Shown here in pieces: positions 7,293-13,727 of a stretch of 13,761 nucleotides of DNA. A program made the position numbers and the translations under genes. The stretch is from Nitrospirales bacterium (GTDB lineage: Bacteria > Nitrospirota > Nitrospiria > Nitrospirales > UBA8639). The number at the start of each line of letters is the position of its first letter. Position 1 is the first letter of the stretch. Location: contig JAJDBO010000123.1 in the NCBI GenBank assembly GCA_029261305.1, positions 1 to 13,761 on the forward strand, given 5' to 3'. The notes beneath the pieces are model-generated. The model did not search any database and was not told the origin of the DNA. It saw only the letters and a list, made by a program, of their open reading frames with translations.

Positions 7293-7352
7293 CATTTTGA
7301 CTTTGGTAAGAAGACGGGTTCAGACAGATCGGATTAATTCGCTATGTAAGTT
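7293..7352 (+). pseudogene. Decayed thiol peroxidase (tpx) fragment
   Basis: Bases 7293-7318 match bases 3570-3595 of the intact thiol peroxidase gene at 24 of 26 positions, and both differences are silent in the HFDFGKKTG coding frame. Shortly after, in another frame, 7331-7352 reads G-L-I-R-Y-V-S, matching the IRYIE segment that follows about 23 residues later in the intact protein. The N-terminal two thirds, including the active-site cysteine, and the part between the two matches are gone, and a stop (TAA at 7333-7337 region) interrupts the first frame. It begins just 14 bases after the chelatase gene ends. I read it as the scar of a second tpx copy removed by deletion. Confidence 0.65.
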
Positions 7353-7357
7353 TTAAG

Positions 7358-7388
7358 AAAAGGGAGCCTACTTCAAGGCTCCCTTTTT
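7358..7388 (+). terminator. Rho-independent terminator
   Basis: A perfect 7-bp stem GGGAGCC / GGCTCCC (7362-7368 and 7377-7383) with an 8-base loop, flanked by an A-run and followed by TTTTT. It ends the transcript carrying the B12 regulator and the chelatase. Confidence 0.9.
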
Positions 7389-7419
7389 ATTTCTTAAAAA
7401 GACCTTTCACCCGTTTCCA

Positions 7420-7881
7420 ATGTCTAAAGCAGCTACGATGACTGAAGAGAGTCCACCGTTGCCCAATCAATCAAATTCTTTTCTGTCCCGTGGAACGGAT
7501 ATCAAGACTTTGGGAATTTTGCTTGTGCTATCTGGAGGGATAGACTTCTTCTGGATTCTTGCTTACCCAGATTACGCCTTGAAGGTCTTTGGGACCACGT
7601 TTGACGGATGGGCTGGTGCGTTGGTGAAATATCAACATCCTATCATTCACTGGGTCATCGGCTATGGGTTTTGGAGTTTCCGACGTTGGTCATTTTGGGG
7701 GTATTTGGCCTACCTCGGATTGGCCTGCTTGAGTGAAACCATCAATCAATTAGTCTTAGGGTTCAATACAACCAGAACCTCTATGATCATAGTCAGTCTT
7801 CTCTTCGGGGCATACATTGTGACTCGCCGAAACATCTTTCATTCCAAAATCCTCTTCAACCAACCTCTCCTCCCTCAATAA
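7420..7881 (+). CDS. Hypothetical multi-pass membrane protein
   Basis: A 153-residue protein that I do not recognise as a named family. After a polar N-terminus of about 25 residues there are four hydrophobic segments at roughly 28-48 (TLGILLVLSGGIDFFWILAY), 72-84, 90-112 and 118-136, with the conserved-looking WVIGYGFWSFRRWSFWGYLAYLGL in the middle. It is expected in the inner membrane. No ribosome binding site is visible before the ATG at 7420 or the in-frame ATG at 7438, so the start is uncertain. The upstream terminator ends only 31 bases before the ATG. The next gene starts 4 bases after its stop, so the two are probably co-translated and may work together. Confidence 0.65.
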   Translation: MSKAATMTEESPPLPNQSNSFLSRGTDIKTLGILLVLSGGIDFFWILAYPDYALKVFGTTFDGWAGALVKYQHPIIHWVIGYGFWSFRRWSFWGYLAYLGLACLSETINQLVLGFNTTRTSMIIVSLLFGAYIVTRRNIFHSKILFNQPLLPQ

Positions 7882-7885
7882 CGTC

Positions 7886-8737
7886 ATGCAAAAGAATCCA
7901 TTTCTCTCTGCGCTCATTGGCCTTCTTTTTCTTCTACTGCTGAGCGGCTGCAGCGTAGTATCCCTGGCCTACAATTATGCCGATTGGATTATGCTAGGGC
8001 GGATCGATCATTATTTCGACACTTCTCCTCAACAAGAGGAACAATTAGAACAGCACGTAAAAGAACTTCATCGTTGGCATCGAACCCATGAACTACCTTT
8101 GTATACGAAGTTTCTTCGAGACATCCAGCAACAGGTAAAAACAGGTTTGTCCCCTGAAACACTTGATAACATACTGCTCAACTATCAAGAGCTTCGTGCG
8201 CACCTCGCCCGACAAATTGCCTTTCATGGGGCCTCGTTTTTAATCAACCTCCAACCCGAGCAACAGACATATTTCCAAGCCGTCCTCAAAGAAGAAAACT
8301 ATGACCTTCAAAAAGATTTTGGAGATACACCAGAGGACCGGGTGGCCAAACGCATGGAATCTGTCATGAGCATTTTAGAGTTCTGGGTGGAAGAAGTCTC
8401 CGAAGAACAGACCCAAACCATCAACAGATTCATTCAAGATTTCCCCGACACGACAGAGACGTATCTCAGCTATCGTGAATTCCGTCAGCAACAGCTTCTC
8501 GATGTGCTGACGGGATCAATGGATGCGAAAATCGTGGAGAACAAAGTTGCGGAGTGGATCAGTTCAAACGGACAGGATGCCCCTTCAGAATATTATTCTG
8601 GAGTCCAACAATGGCAAGAGGCTGTAAAGAATGTCATTTTAAAAATTGATCAAATTCTTACTCCGACGCAGCGTGATTTCATGATCTTAAAGTTACAAAA
8701 CCTTATTGAGGAGTTTGAACGTCTTTCTCTCGTTTAA
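7886..8737 (+). CDS. DUF6279 family lipoprotein
   Basis: A 283-residue lipoprotein. The N-terminus is a textbook lipoprotein signal: MQKNPF, a Leu-rich core and the lipobox L-S-G-C with C22 as the lipidated residue. It continues with VVSLAYNYADWIMLGRIDHYFD, the diagnostic opening of DUF6279 lipoproteins, followed by a long, charged, mostly helical body (many Gln/Glu, e.g. SPQQEEQLEQHVKELHRWHR, and TPTQRDFMILKLQNLIEEFERL at the end). It should sit on the periplasmic face of the inner or outer membrane. The family has no established function. It is translationally coupled to the membrane protein upstream. No terminator is visible after it, but a promoter-like pair follows for the next gene. Confidence 0.87.
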   Translation: MQKNPFLSALIGLLFLLLLSGCSVVSLAYNYADWIMLGRIDHYFDTSPQQEEQLEQHVKELHRWHRTHELPLYTKFLRDIQQQVKTGLSPETLDNILLNYQELRAHLARQIAFHGASFLINLQPEQQTYFQAVLKEENYDLQKDFGDTPEDRVAKRMESVMSILEFWVEEVSEEQTQTINRFIQDFPDTTETYLSYREFRQQQLLDVLTGSMDAKIVENKVAEWISSNGQDAPSEYYSGVQQWQEAVKNVILKIDQILTPTQRDFMILKLQNLIEEFERLSLV

Positions 8738-8787
8738 ACGTTCCGAACACCTGGCAGTGACCTCTCAGCCAATAAATGTTGCTCAAC

Positions 8788-8816
8788 TTGTCTCTCTAAT
8801 CTCCCCATACTATTAT
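8788..8816 (+). promoter_or_regulatory. Possible sigma-70-type promoter for the VKOR gene
   Basis: TTGTCT at 8788-8793 and TATTAT at 8811-8816 are separated by exactly 17 bases. They match the -35 box at 4 of 6 and the -10 box at 5 of 6. The implied leader to the VKOR start at 8930 is about 107 bases, rather long. Confidence 0.4.
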
Positions 8817-8929
8817 TAAGGCCGTACTGAAGTCTTTTCTAAGGTGTCTAAATCGGATTTCACTTTTCGATGGACTGAAAAATTTCAGACGTAAACTGGA
8901 TTCAAGATCAACCAGAAAAGGAAGTGGTC

Positions 8930-9811
8930 ATGTCGAAACGGAATAAAGACAAAAAAGAAGCGAGTGGGACACAAAAAGATTCCAGCCTACCCTCTGCCAA
9001 AGATTCAAAGCGAACGTCCCCCATAGATCTGGTTGTTTTTCTCCTAGCAATAGCTGGAATCCTATTGACGGCATATCTGACGTTTACGGCCTCATTTGGA
9101 GAGCACCCGGCGTTCTGTAGCGAGGGCTCTGGTTGTGACATCGTGCAGAGCAGTCGTTGGGCAACATTCCTTTCCGTACCCATGGCACTGTGGGGATGCC
9201 TCACGTATATGGTGATTGCAGGCCTAGCATGGCGAGCACGAACCAAAGTCGGAAGTTGGACACCATTGATCTTCGCGGCATTCTGCGGGTTTGCAATCAG
9301 TGCCTACTTAACGGCTGTTTCTGTGATAGAGATCGAGGCCACCTGCCCATATTGCCTCGCGTCCTTTGCCATCATCACGGCCATTATGATTCTGACCATG
9401 GTGCGGCAACCGCCCGAATGGCTGACATCAGTAAAAGAAGCTGCTGTCGTCGCAGTCCTCATCGTAGGTGCGCTACACATGCACTATAGCGGGGTGTTCG
9501 ATGCGGCTGCGGGACCAGAAGACCCGCAACTTCAAGCGTTGGCCACTCATCTTGAAAAAACAGGCGTCAAATTTTATGGCGCCTATTGGTGCCCTCGTTG
9601 CCAAGAACAGAAAGCGATGTTTGAATCCTCTGCAAAACGACTCCCTTATATTGAATGCAGCTCAGGAGGTCGTGGGAGCGCACTCACAGCTCCATGCGTA
9701 AAGAACGACATCAAAAGTTACCCCACATGGATCATTGATGAAAAACGCACCACCGGCCTGATGAAGCCACGTGAGTTAGCCAGTGCCACTGGCTTCGATT
9801 GGAAAAAGTAA
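8930..9811 (+). CDS. Vitamin K epoxide reductase (VKOR)-thioredoxin-like fusion protein
   Basis: A 293-residue membrane protein. The ATG at 8930 has AAGGAAG 5 bases upstream; a GTG two codons earlier is less likely. After a charged Lys-rich N-terminus (to about residue 30) come about five membrane helices (roughly 31-53, 78-98, 104-124, 140-160, 168-185). The VKOR cysteines are all present: C63 and C69 in the loop after helix 1, and C139-P-Y-C142. A thioredoxin-like domain follows at about 197-293 with the W-C221-P-R-C224 motif. In the family VKOR re-oxidises the thioredoxin-like partner with a quinone, making disulfide bonds in envelope proteins, a substitute for DsbB/DsbA. It may serve the exported cysteine-bearing proteins of this region. 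A perfect 17-base palindrome lies in its 3' end. Confidence 0.93.
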   Translation: MSKRNKDKKEASGTQKDSSLPSAKDSKRTSPIDLVVFLLAIAGILLTAYLTFTASFGEHPAFCSEGSGCDIVQSSRWATFLSVPMALWGCLTYMVIAGLAWRARTKVGSWTPLIFAAFCGFAISAYLTAVSVIEIEATCPYCLASFAIITAIMILTMVRQPPEWLTSVKEAAVVAVLIVGALHMHYSGVFDAAAGPEDPQLQALATHLEKTGVKFYGAYWCPRCQEQKAMFESSAKRLPYIECSSGGRGSALTAPCVKNDIKSYPTWIIDEKRTTGLMKPRELASATGFDWKK

Positions 9812-9913
9812 GGTCTCAGTCGTACTCAGGTCTACGCCAACCAACACCTTTCCTCAAAATCCTGTGTCTAAGGTTTCCCTCAATCAACATTGTATCGTGG
9901 TGCCTTTCAACGA

Positions 9914-9942
9914 GACTATGGGATAGTCATCGAGCTTGATGA
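9914..9942 (+). promoter_or_regulatory. Two adjoining dyads upstream of the photolyase gene (possible operator)
   Basis: GACTAT-GGG-ATAGTC (9914-9928) is a perfect 6-bp inverted repeat with a 3-base centre. It shares two bases with a second dyad, TCATC-GAGCTT-GATGA (9927-9942). Both lie 43-71 bases before the photolyase ATG. A TTGTAT at 9890-9895 could be a -35 box, but no good -10 box is visible. No terminator-type T-run follows, so an operator reading is preferred over a terminator; the binding protein is unknown. Confidence 0.35.
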
Positions 9943-9984
9943 TACGAAAGCGAACTAGCGTACCCACATTCTTCACTACCGTTC

Positions 9985-11454
9985 ATGCCAACCTCCTACT
10001 CACCCATTGTCGTCTGGTTCCGTCAAGATTTGAGAATCAGAGACAATCCAGCACTGCTGGCCGCACACCAAACCGGGCGACCCATTATTCCCATATTTAT
10101 TCTTGATGATGAAACCAGCGGAGAATGGAAGTTGGGTGCAGCCAGCCGCTGGTGGTTGCATGAAAGTCTCAAAGCACTTCACGACACATTGGATAAAAAA
10201 CTGTGCTTCCAGACAGGACCAGCGCACCAGGTGGTACATGACATCATCAAAGAATCCGGAGCACAAGCGATTTACTGGAATCACTGTTACGAACCCTGGC
10301 GTTTCAAACGAGATGCGAGCCTTCAAGAAACCTTGTCTGAACAAGGCATTGAAGTACACACCTTCAACGGGGCCCTGCTGTTTGAACCCCAGACCGCACG
10401 CAAACGCGACGACACGCCGTATAAAGTGTTTACTCCCTTCTATAAAAACGGATGTCTTGGAAAAGGCCACGAACCCCGACAACCAACCAAAACCCCGAAA
10501 AACTTATCGATAGCAAAACACAAGGGTGTGACTCTCAAAGTTTTAGAACTACTCCCCACCCTTCCCTGGCACAAGAAGCTCGCGAAACATTGGCAGCCTG
10601 GCGAAGTAGGAGCACAGGCCCGACTGAAGGCGTTTCTGAAAACTGGACTTAAAGACTACAAGGAAGGCCGAAATTTTCCTGACAGAAATAATGTCTCCCG
10701 ATTATCGCCCCATCTACATTTTGGAGAAATCTCACCCAACGACGTGTGGCATGCGGCTAAACACACAATGAGCAAGGGAGGCCTGAGGACAGACGGAGAA
10801 ACGTTTCTCAGTGAATTAGGTTGGAGGGAATTTTCCAATAATCTGCTTTATCATTTTCCAGACCTTCCCCGAACAAACCTTCAAAAGAAATTCAACGCCT
10901 TCCCCTGGCCCAAAGATGCAAAAGCACTGAGGCGTTGGCAACAAGGCCAAACAGGCTACCCCATCATCGATGCCGGAATGCGTGAGCTATGGGAAACCGG
11001 CTACATGCATAATCGAGTACGCATGCTCGTCGGATCATTTCTCGTCAAAAATCTGATGTTGCACTGGCACCATGGAGAAGATTGGTTTTGGGATACCTTG
11101 GTGGATGCGGACCTGGCCAACAACAGCGCCAGTTGGCAATGGATAGCAGGCTGCGGAGCGGATGCCCCGCCCTACTTCAGAATTTTCAACCCCGTGACCC
11201 AAGGCCAAAAATTTGATGCAGATGGCAAATACGTTCGACGGTTTATCCCTGAGTTAAAAAAGCTGCCCAAGAAATACCTGCACAATCCATGGGATGCACC
11301 GGATAAAGTGTTAACGGAAGCAGGCGTGAAGCTGGGAAAAAACTACCCCCTACCAATCGTCAAACTCGGTGAATCCCGGGACCGAGCCTTAGAAGCCTTT
11401 TTTGGACTCCGCCAGTTTCACGCTAGCTCAGCTAGCAGAGCAGCTAACTCTTAA
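9985..11454 (+). CDS. phrB: Deoxyribodipyrimidine photolyase (class I-type cryptochrome/photolyase family)
   Basis: A 489-residue flavoprotein of normal length. The N-terminal alpha/beta domain (about 5-135, IVVWFRQDLRIRDNPALLAAH, YWNHCYEPWRFKRD) binds the antenna cofactor; the helical FAD domain (about 205-470) has LSPHLHFGEISPNDVW, FLSELGWREFSNNLLYHFP and the DADLANNSASWQW, then APPYFRIFNPVTQGQKFD signature. Equivalents of the E. coli electron-transfer tryptophans are seen in LRRWQQGQTGYP, LMLHWHHGEDWF and SASWQW. It repairs cyclobutane pyrimidine dimers using blue light. The ATG gives the usual family N-terminus but has no good ribosome binding site. The last ~11 residues (HASSASRAANS) and the stop are encoded by a tRNA-like sequence, so the native C-terminus was probably replaced. 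A UV/light role fits the CarH-like regulator nearby. Confidence 0.94.
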   Translation: MPTSYSPIVVWFRQDLRIRDNPALLAAHQTGRPIIPIFILDDETSGEWKLGAASRWWLHESLKALHDTLDKKLCFQTGPAHQVVHDIIKESGAQAIYWNHCYEPWRFKRDASLQETLSEQGIEVHTFNGALLFEPQTARKRDDTPYKVFTPFYKNGCLGKGHEPRQPTKTPKNLSIAKHKGVTLKVLELLPTLPWHKKLAKHWQPGEVGAQARLKAFLKTGLKDYKEGRNFPDRNNVSRLSPHLHFGEISPNDVWHAAKHTMSKGGLRTDGETFLSELGWREFSNNLLYHFPDLPRTNLQKKFNAFPWPKDAKALRRWQQGQTGYPIIDAGMRELWETGYMHNRVRMLVGSFLVKNLMLHWHHGEDWFWDTLVDADLANNSASWQWIAGCGADAPPYFRIFNPVTQGQKFDADGKYVRRFIPELKKLPKKYLHNPWDAPDKVLTEAGVKLGKNYPLPIVKLGESRDRALEAFFGLRQFHASSASRAANS

Positions 11455-11492
11455 TTAGCGGGCCACAGGTTCGACCCCTGTACGACCCACCA
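11417..11492 (+). tRNA. tRNA-Lys(CUU)-like sequence without a matching 5' acceptor strand (probable remnant or attachment site)
   Basis: From 11424 to 11492 the arms of a tRNA can be laid out: D stem GCTC/GAGC (11426-11429, 11438-11441), a perfect 5-bp anticodon stem GCTAA/TTAGC with loop CTCTTAA (anticodon CTT at 11450-11452), a 5-base variable loop, a perfect T arm ACAGG/CCTGT with loop TTCGACC, then ACGACCC-A-CCA. The seven bases that should form the 5' acceptor strand (11417-11423) pair at only 2 of 7 positions, where GGGTCGT would be expected. The D loop has AG instead of the usual GG at 18-19. It is therefore unlikely to be processed as a working tRNA. It overlaps the photolyase 3' end, and a T-run follows the CCA. 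I read it as the 3' part of a tRNA-Lys gene left by integration or rearrangement. Confidence 0.6.
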
Positions 11493-11672
11493 TTTTTTTA
11501 AGCACTTACGCCCCTCACCCTAGGACCCCTAAAAGGGAAAAAACTGTTTTAGACCTGTTTCTGGTATTTCTGTTAACCTGCCAAGTACATTTTCTCGACT
11601 TCTTTGTGGGTACGCACCGTGCCTACTCAATATTCGGGCCACCAGTGGTTTTCATAGACAGGCAGTATTCGA

Positions 11673-12521
11673 GTGATTTATTGCTTCGACACTAGTGCTA
11701 TCAATAGGCTGCTCGATGATCCAGACCGAGAGCCTATGATCACGGCGATCTTAAGTGTTGGCTCCTTTCGAATAACAGCCTATAACGTCGTAGAGGCTGC
11801 TAAAACCCAAGACCCAAACCTGCGGATTAGGCTCGTGGAACTCATGAGAAAGCTGGCCAATGGTAAGCGCCCTTTAGATAGGCCAAATACGATTTTGCAG
11901 ACATATGCAGACGCACATGCAGCCCGAGCCTCTACTGGTCTCGTTAATGCGGATAAAAATCTAGAGGGTCTCTGGGTCGGTTTGAATCAACCTGAACTTA
12001 TTGACCAGGAAGCTCAAAGCGAAGCGTTCGAGTGGGCTGCAAATTGGGAAGGCGATTTCTCCGAAGCCGTCGCCGGGGACCGTGAACAGTTCCAAGATTT
12101 ATTCCAAAGGAAACCCGAGGAGAGACCAAAGTCAACGGCTTCCACATTGCGAGTCTACCTGAGCAAAAAGGACGAGTACCGTTCGCTGATCAATGAAGTG
12201 TACGAACGTCAGACTGGCAAGCAGCTCACCGATGAGGAGTTTGAAGTCTTGGTGCTTGAACCAGTCTGGGCGCTGTACTTTCTTGGATATGCGTATGCGA
12301 TTCACCAACGCAGCATACAGGCAACGCATTTCTCTGCAAAGCGCAACGCTGGAGCAATTGACCTTGGGCAGGTTGTATACCTAACTCTTTGCGACCGCTT
12401 TGTGACCGATGACCGAGCCCAATATCGAGGGTTACGGCTCTTAAATGTCTTTAACTCCAAGCGCAGCTCTCAAGTGTTGCGATACGACACGTTCAGAAAG
12501 CGCCTATTGGGAATTGCTTAA
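11673..12521 (+). CDS. PIN-like domain protein (putative ribonuclease)
   Basis: A 282-residue protein starting with GTG; an in-frame stop at 11655-11657 leaves no better start, and the upstream AGGCAG is a weak ribosome site. The N-terminus MIYCFDTSAINRLLDD has the first acidic residue (D6) of a PIN nuclease followed by the usual T-S; E41 in YNVVEAAKT is the second. The closing part, GAIDLGQVVYLTLCDRFVTDD, supplies D230 and D246/D247. About 180 mostly helical, charged residues between these blocks are an insertion, since simple PIN toxins are only about 130 residues long. PIN domains cut RNA, often as toxins. No antitoxin-like partner gene is visible on either side. It lies just past the tRNA-like junction, in sparse DNA suggestive of an accessory region. 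The family call is moderate. Confidence 0.6.
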   Translation: MIYCFDTSAINRLLDDPDREPMITAILSVGSFRITAYNVVEAAKTQDPNLRIRLVELMRKLANGKRPLDRPNTILQTYADAHAARASTGLVNADKNLEGLWVGLNQPELIDQEAQSEAFEWAANWEGDFSEAVAGDREQFQDLFQRKPEERPKSTASTLRVYLSKKDEYRSLINEVYERQTGKQLTDEEFEVLVLEPVWALYFLGYAYAIHQRSIQATHFSAKRNAGAIDLGQVVYLTLCDRFVTDDRAQYRGLRLLNVFNSKRSSQVLRYDTFRKRLLGIA

Positions 12522-12644
12522 ACTGAGTCTGCCAAACATCCGTTACTCCAGACTCTTGCCTCGGGAGGAGCCATGCTGGAAAACGGTTAGGTCTTGAAGG
12601 GCCATAATTTATTTACTACTCATCTAATCCTACCAAATCAATCT

Positions 12645-12673
12645 CCTGCAACAGGTTCAACAGCAGGTTTTTT
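12645..12673 (+). terminator. Weak rho-independent terminator-like hairpin
   Basis: CCTGC (12645-12649) pairs with GCAGG (12663-12667) over a 13-base loop, followed by six T. The stem is only 5 bp and it lies 124 bases after the PIN-like gene, so its activity is uncertain. Confidence 0.4.
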
Positions 12674-12729
12674 CCCAAACCCACAATCACAACTCATTAG
12701 AAAGTTTGGCCTTCCCCTGCAATGACCCA

Positions 12730-12751
12730 CTGATTCCGTATCAGCTGCTCT
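12730..12751 (+). repeat. 22-base direct repeat, copy 1
   Basis: Identical over 22 bases to 13706-13727. Its first 15 bases form a dyad, CTGAT-TCCGT-ATCAG, followed by a CAGCTG palindrome sharing the CAG. Flanks on both sides differ between copies. Confidence 0.8.
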
Positions 12752-13012
12752 CAATTATCTAGAGCCCTGTAAATCCCTATCTCACCTCCGCGCCTAATCT
12801 TACTCGAATATCTTCTCGCTCTTTTCCTCAAGCCTGATTACATGTTCTTTCCCTCTTGCCCATTTTGAGGATAGGAGGCTGTGGGTTTCGAAAATTCATA
12901 GGGCGAATATGTAATAGGATCAAGGACTTGAGAAGATTGCTCAGTAAACTGGTGTGGGACACCGAAAAACAATTATGGGTCTTTTAAGAGATCAGTCTAT
13001 GTGACCTAATTT

Positions 13013-13018
13013 GAGGGG
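13013..13018 (+). promoter_or_regulatory. Ribosome binding site that sets the GTG start at 13023
   Basis: GAGGGG lies 4 bases before GTG at 13023. It supports this codon over the TTG at 13011, which would overlap the site, and over the ATG at 13053, which has none. Confidence 0.5.
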
Positions 13019-13022
13019 AAAC

Positions 13023-13448
13023 GTGAAATCTATCACATCAACAAGACCTTCAATGAGCAGAAAAAAGGCTCGAAAGCCGGTGGCCAAAGTCCGCTCCAAT
13101 CGCTTGTTGTTAACATTCACCATAGGTCTTCTCGCGTTATCCAGCTTTAATATTTCAGTGCTGACTCTTAGTAATGATGATTCCGCTTTTGTGCAGGGGA
13201 GGTGGAAGGATGCGATCTCAGACATCTGGCAGGATCTTATCCCCGGGTATTTGAGGGGGTGTCTTATTAAAGGAAATATCAACAGCGGAGGAGACCGAAT
13301 TTATCACACTTCTGAGTCGACCTATTATAGTAAAACTACTATCCAGACTGGCCAAGGGGAGCGGTGGTTTTGCACAATCGAGGAAGCGGAGAACGCTGGG
13401 TGGCGGGCGCCTTATGAGTACAAGGGACCAAAAGGTTTCTTCGGTTAA
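13023..13448 (+). CDS. Small membrane-anchored protein with a C-terminal CxIKGNI...GERWFC module
   Basis: A 141-residue protein. I chose the GTG at 13023 because of the GAGGGG site; the ATG at 13053 would give 131 residues. A very basic N-terminus ([16 protein letters not shown]) precedes a hydrophobic segment (about residues 28-50, [22 protein letters not shown]), so it is a type II anchor or uncleaved signal. The C-terminal half has C80-L-I-K-G-N-I, then [16 protein letters not shown] and GERWFC117[12 protein letters not shown] recognise this as the short module often found at the C-terminus of exported thermonuclease-like and ExoI-like proteins (called the sunset domain in some annotations). 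Its function is unknown; the two cysteines could pair. It lies between the two copies of the 22-base repeat. Confidence 0.72.
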   Translation: MKSITSTRPSMSRKKARKPVAKVRSNRLLLTFTIGLLALSSFNISVLTLSNDDSAFVQGRWKDAISDIWQDLIPGYLRGCLIKGNINSGGDRIYHTSESTYYSKTTIQTGQGERWFCTIEEAENAGWRAPYEYKGPKGFFG

Positions 13449-13484
13449 GGTCTGAGACTCAACTTAAGCCAGGCTGTTGTCTAC

Positions 13485-13646
13485 TTGTTAATTTCGGTAT
13501 TCTCTTCCACGAGCTTCGCGACGGGGCCTGAGGAAATGCGTGATTTCTTTTATAGTGCCCAGGAAGTACTACGCGCCGAAAACACTCTCAAGGAAAAGAT
13601 CCCAGGGGCAAATTGCGAAACCGGAAAAGGGGACGTTACCCTTTAA
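13485..13646 (+). CDS. Possible small secreted peptide, non-ATG start (doubtful)
   Basis: In the same frame as the preceding gene and after its stop, the sequence stays open to TAA at 13644-13646. From TTG at 13485 it reads LLISVFSSTSFA, signal-peptide-like, then GPEEMRDFFYSAQEVLRAEN and on to GKGDVTL. There is no good ribosome binding site, and the only ATG (13536) lies after the hydrophobic part. It could be the remnant of a small exported protein whose start was lost. Confidence 0.2.
   Translation: MLISVFSSTSFATGPEEMRDFFYSAQEVLRAENTLKEKIPGANCETGKGDVTL
13626..13644 (+). repeat. REP-like hairpin
   Basis: AAAGGG (13626-13631) and CCCTTT (13639-13644) form a perfect 6-bp inverted repeat around GACGTTA. 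Short GC-rich dyads like this, in sparse DNA, resemble repetitive extragenic palindromes; only one copy is seen here. Confidence 0.35.
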
Positions 13647-13705
13647 TTCCCCTTCATCAAAAACATAACATTCTGAAACATTTAGAATTTCTCTTTTTCG
13701 CCCTC

Positions 13706-13727
13706 CTGATTCCGTATCAGCTGCTCT
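13706..13727 (+). repeat. 22-base direct repeat, copy 2
   Basis: Identical over 22 bases to 12730-12751, 976 bases away, in the same orientation. The segment between the copies contains the small anchored protein gene. Read on the minus strand, the repeat begins AGAGCAGCT, the same nine bases found at 11437-11445 in the tRNA-like sequence. Confidence 0.8.

Larger units (their letters stand above)
12522..13022 (+). other. Non-coding stretch between the PIN-like gene and the small anchored protein
   Basis: About 500 bases with no convincing gene on either strand; the only longer open frames are antisense shadows or a few codons long. It contains a weak terminator-like hairpin (12645-12673), one copy of a 22-base direct repeat (12730-12751), and otherwise AT-leaning sequence. 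Such low coding density contrasts with the rest of the window. Confidence 0.6.

Noticed and set aside
7319..7348. Possible promoter TTCAGA / TATGTA with 18-base spacing
   Set aside because: Poor -10 match, it lies within the tpx remnant, and the terminator directly follows it.
10000..10482. A 160-codon antisense open frame opposite the photolyase N-terminal domain
   Set aside because: The plus strand has unmistakable photolyase sequence; the antisense frame is a shadow.
11520..11545. CCCCTAAAAGGG hairpin after the tRNA-like sequence
   Set aside because: Only a 3-4 bp stem, followed on the plus strand by A rather than T residues.
12992..13282. A 96-codon minus-strand open frame opposite the small anchored protein
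   Set aside because: No recognisable protein features, and the plus strand has a recognised cysteine module.
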